From positions 17,996 to 24,782 of the forward strand of contig PLMI01000169.1 of assembly GCA_003142435.1 (NCBI GenBank): a DNA stretch of 6,787 bases, read 5' to 3'. The notes beneath the pieces are model-generated. The model was not told the DNA's origin and did not search any database. It saw only the letters and a program-made list of their open reading frames with translations. Both the position numbers and the translations under genes were made by a program. The stretch comes from Coxiellaceae bacterium (GTDB taxonomy: Bacteria > Pseudomonadota > Gammaproteobacteria > UBA9339). This document shows positions 5,280-6,787 of the stretch, piece by piece; the first letter of the stretch is position 1; the number at the start of each line of letters is the position of its first letter.

Positions 5280-5302
5280 AGTATTCACTTTGTAATGTAC
5301 AA
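5275..5302 (-). promoter_or_regulatory. Candidate sigma70 promoter of the perM-GT9 operon
   Basis: On the minus strand, TTGTAC (5302-5297) and TATTAT (5280-5275, 5/6) are separated by 16 nt. The -10 occupies almost the same base pairs as the bepA -10 on the other strand, so RNA polymerase could not occupy both at once. The -35 lies inside the 5287-5305 palindrome. Confidence 0.4.
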
Positions 5303-5305
5303 AGT
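5287..5305. promoter_or_regulatory. Palindrome ACTTTGTA-ATG-TACAAAGT between perM and bepA, probable shared operator
   Basis: A perfect 8-bp inverted repeat with a 3-nt spacer sits 8 nt after the bepA -10 box and overlaps the proposed perM -35. It is bracketed by a direct repeat TAGTATT (5279-5285 and 5305-5311). A bound dimeric regulator would block both divergent promoters. In the bepA RNA the same bases could form an 8-bp hairpin with a 3-nt loop near the 5' end, which might protect the message. I do not recognise the regulator. Confidence 0.55.
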
Positions 5306-5335
5306 AGTATTTATAAATATTATTAATGAAAATTT

Positions 5336-6778
5336 ATGCATTGTATAGTAAAAAAATTAATTTATTTTTTCTCTTTAATTTTGCTTTGTATGGCGGATGT
5401 AAGCTTTGCTTATGAGTTGCCGGATCTTGGTGATCCGAGCACTAACATCATCTCAAATAAACAAGAGACCGAACTTGGCAAGCAATTTATGAAAAAATTG
5501 AGCCAGGAGGTCACTATAGAAGACGATCCTCTTTTGAATGATTACATTCAATCTTTAGGCAATCGCCTGGTAGCGCATACAACCGGCAAAGGACGTAAAA
5601 TTCATTTTTTCATTGTTGATGAAAGAGCTATCAATGCTTTTTCAATTCCAGGCGGTTACATTGGTCTTAACAGCGGCACTATTTTGGAAACCAAATCAGA
5701 AAGTGAACTTGCCGCCGTGTTAGCACATGAAGTTGCGCACACAACGCAGCATCACTTGGAGCAAAACATCGCGAAAGCCAAGCAGTTAAATGTGCCCGTG
5801 ATGGCAGCTATTTTGGCATCCATTCTTGTCGGAACAACAACTCATGGTGCATCTTCTAACAATGCCGCGTCTGCAGTTGCCATGTCGACAATGGCCGGCG
5901 GCACTCAATCGATGCTTAACTTCTCCCGCGAGCACGAAGCTGAAGCAGATCAAATTGCCATGAAAACTTTATACAGCGCCGGTTTTGATCCTTCCGCTAT
6001 GCCGTCATTTTTTTCCAAAATGATGGCAATGGAAAGCGGCGATAATCCGCCAGCTTATCTTCTGACCCATCCTTTAACAGGCCAACGTTTAGCCGATGCT
6101 GAAAATCGCAGTTTTCAATATCCAAAAGTAAAAGTCGGATCGAGTAAAAGCTACTATTTAATGCAAGCGCGCGTTGCGGTTTTAACGTCACAAACTCAAC
6201 CGGCGATTGATTATTTCAAAAATCAAGTTCTGAATAATGGTTCTAATTTTGCAGCACTTTACGGATATTCTCTGGCGTTAGAAAAAAACAGGCAATTTGA
6301 TCTTGCGCAAAATAATTTAGAATCCTTAACAAAAGACGATCCGCGAGAAGTGATTTATTCCATGGCTTTGGCGGAAGTTTTAATTAAAAAACATGATTTT
6401 GAGCAAGCCGTGTCGATATTAAAAAAAGCCTATGCAGAAAAACCAAATTACTATCCTCTTGATTTGCAATATGCAGAAAGTTTGATTGCGGCAGGGCAAA
6501 TAGATGCAGCAAAGGGAATTCTTAACAAGCTTATCCAAAAATATCCCAACGACACGAAACTTTATGATTTGCTGGCGCAAACGGAATTTAAAGGCGGTCA
6601 GGAAGGCTATGCTTATTACACAAAAGCAAAGTCATTAGAGGCTGAGGGCGATAATAAAGGCGCCATAGTTTTATTGCAAAAAGGTTTGGAGCTGCCAAAT
6701 TTAAGTATCAATTCAAAAGCCATGTTGCAGTCAGAGCTTGCGAGAGTAAAAGCGCTGCTGGCGGACTCTAAAGATTAA
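5336..6778 (+). CDS. bepA: BepA, periplasmic M48 metalloprotease/chaperone with TPR domain
   Basis: A 480-aa protein (E. coli BepA is 487). In E. coli, BepA works in the periplasm at the BAM complex: it helps LptD mature and degrades misassembled LptD and BamA. The signal peptide has K6-K7, a hydrophobic core at about 8-20, and probable cleavage after S-F-A (A25). M48 domain about 35-260: zinc motif H131-E132-V-A-H135, third ligand E201 in H-E-A-E-A-D, and H245 in L-T-H-P-L, matching E. coli H246 of the active-site plug. The substrate-edge motif I-N-A-F-S-I-P-G-G (99-107) is present. Residues about 270-475 form TPR-like helical repeats that bind partners. All catalytic residues are kept, so it should be active. 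It is divergent from perM, an arrangement shared with E. coli. ATG 5336 lacks a Shine-Dalgarno sequence, but is needed for the signal peptide. Confidence 0.96.
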   Translation: MHCIVKKLIYFFSLILLCMADVSFAYELPDLGDPSTNIISNKQETELGKQFMKKLSQEVTIEDDPLLNDYIQSLGNRLVAHTTGKGRKIHFFIVDERAINAFSIPGGYIGLNSGTILETKSESELAAVLAHEVAHTTQHHLEQNIAKAKQLNVPVMAAILASILVGTTTHGASSNNAASAVAMSTMAGGTQSMLNFSREHEAEADQIAMKTLYSAGFDPSAMPSFFSKMMAMESGDNPPAYLLTHPLTGQRLADAENRSFQYPKVKVGSSKSYYLMQARVAVLTSQTQPAIDYFKNQVLNNGSNFAALYGYSLALEKNRQFDLAQNNLESLTKDDPREVIYSMALAEVLIKKHDFEQAVSILKKAYAEKPNYYPLDLQYAESLIAAGQIDAAKGILNKLIQKYPNDTKLYDLLAQTEFKGGQEGYAYYTKAKSLEAEGDNKGAIVLLQKGLELPNLSINSKAMLQSELARVKALLADSKD

Positions 6779-6787
6779 TGAACTTCA
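6778..6787 (+). other. Possible start of a downstream gene overlapping the bepA stop
   Basis: The bepA stop forms TAATG, so an ATG (6778-6780) overlaps it by one base and opens Met-Asn-Phe before the window ends. Such overlaps are common in translationally coupled pairs. In E. coli the gene after bepA encodes an ArsC-like protein, but three codons cannot identify anything here. Confidence 0.25.

Noticed and set aside
4209..5343. Shared octamer ATGCATTG at the start codons of the GT9 and bepA genes
   Set aside because: Both encode Met-His-Cys starts, but flanking bases differ and the proteins are unrelated; most likely coincidence.
5231..5345. Sigma-E-type promoter for bepA (envelope stress control)
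   Set aside because: I looked for a GGAACTT-type -35 with a TCTGA-type -10 upstream of bepA and found none in the 103-bp gap.
1..6787. CRISPR array, tRNA, insertion sequence, phage or secretion-system genes
   Set aside because: No regularly spaced repeats, cloverleaf with a conserved TTCGA arm, transposase, integrase or phage motifs were seen on either strand.

Overview
The window reads as chromosomal DNA from an AT-rich gammaproteobacterium. Two things support this. First, perM and bepA lie back to back as in Escherichia coli and relatives, and both proteins match the E. coli proteins over their full length. Second, the sensor kinase at the left edge has an unusual H-box (N-M-E-H-D-L-R-T-P-A-S-G) of a type I associate with Legionella/Coxiella-like bacteria. 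Assignment to the order Legionellales is an inference, not something the sequence proves.

Layout, left to right. (1) Positions 1-605, minus strand: the N-terminal part of a cytosolic PAS-domain histidine kinase that runs off the left edge. (2) 612-909: a gene-free AT-rich gap with two inverted repeats. (3) 910-1469, minus: a complete type II toxin-antitoxin operon (Phd/YefM-type antitoxin, then RelE-type toxin) with a good sigma70 promoter and an overlapping dyad that could be its operator. (4) 1701-2219, minus: an FMN nitroreductase-family protein. (5) 2220-2536: a divergent AT-rich regulatory gap. (6) 2537-3196, plus: an RlpA-like lipoprotein with a double-psi beta-barrel domain, no SPOR domain, and serine where the family normally has the TAAH histidine. 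(7) 3201-4217, minus: a GT9 (heptosyltransferase-family) glycosyltransferase, convergent with rlpA. The two stop codons sit inside one 17-bp palindrome. (8) 4183-5232, minus: PerM, whose 3' end overlaps the GT9 start. (9) 5233-5335: a compact divergent promoter region with a perfect 8-3-8 palindrome. (10) 5336-6778, plus: BepA, a periplasmic M48 protease/chaperone. A possible next start codon overlaps its stop.

The right half is an envelope-maintenance neighbourhood. BepA assists outer-membrane assembly (LptD in E. coli), GT9 enzymes build the LPS core, RlpA-like proteins act on septal peptidoglycan, and PerM is an inner-membrane permease of uncertain substrate. PerM and the glycosyltransferase are probably translated from one message, and a shared regulatory palindrome may coordinate them with BepA. 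The left half (kinase, toxin-antitoxin pair, nitroreductase) looks like ordinary accessory or sensory content.

I found no tRNA, rRNA, CRISPR array, insertion sequence or phage gene. I see no convincing new multi-gene system. The points most worth following up are the altered RlpA active site, the bepA/perM palindrome and the toxin-antitoxin operator.
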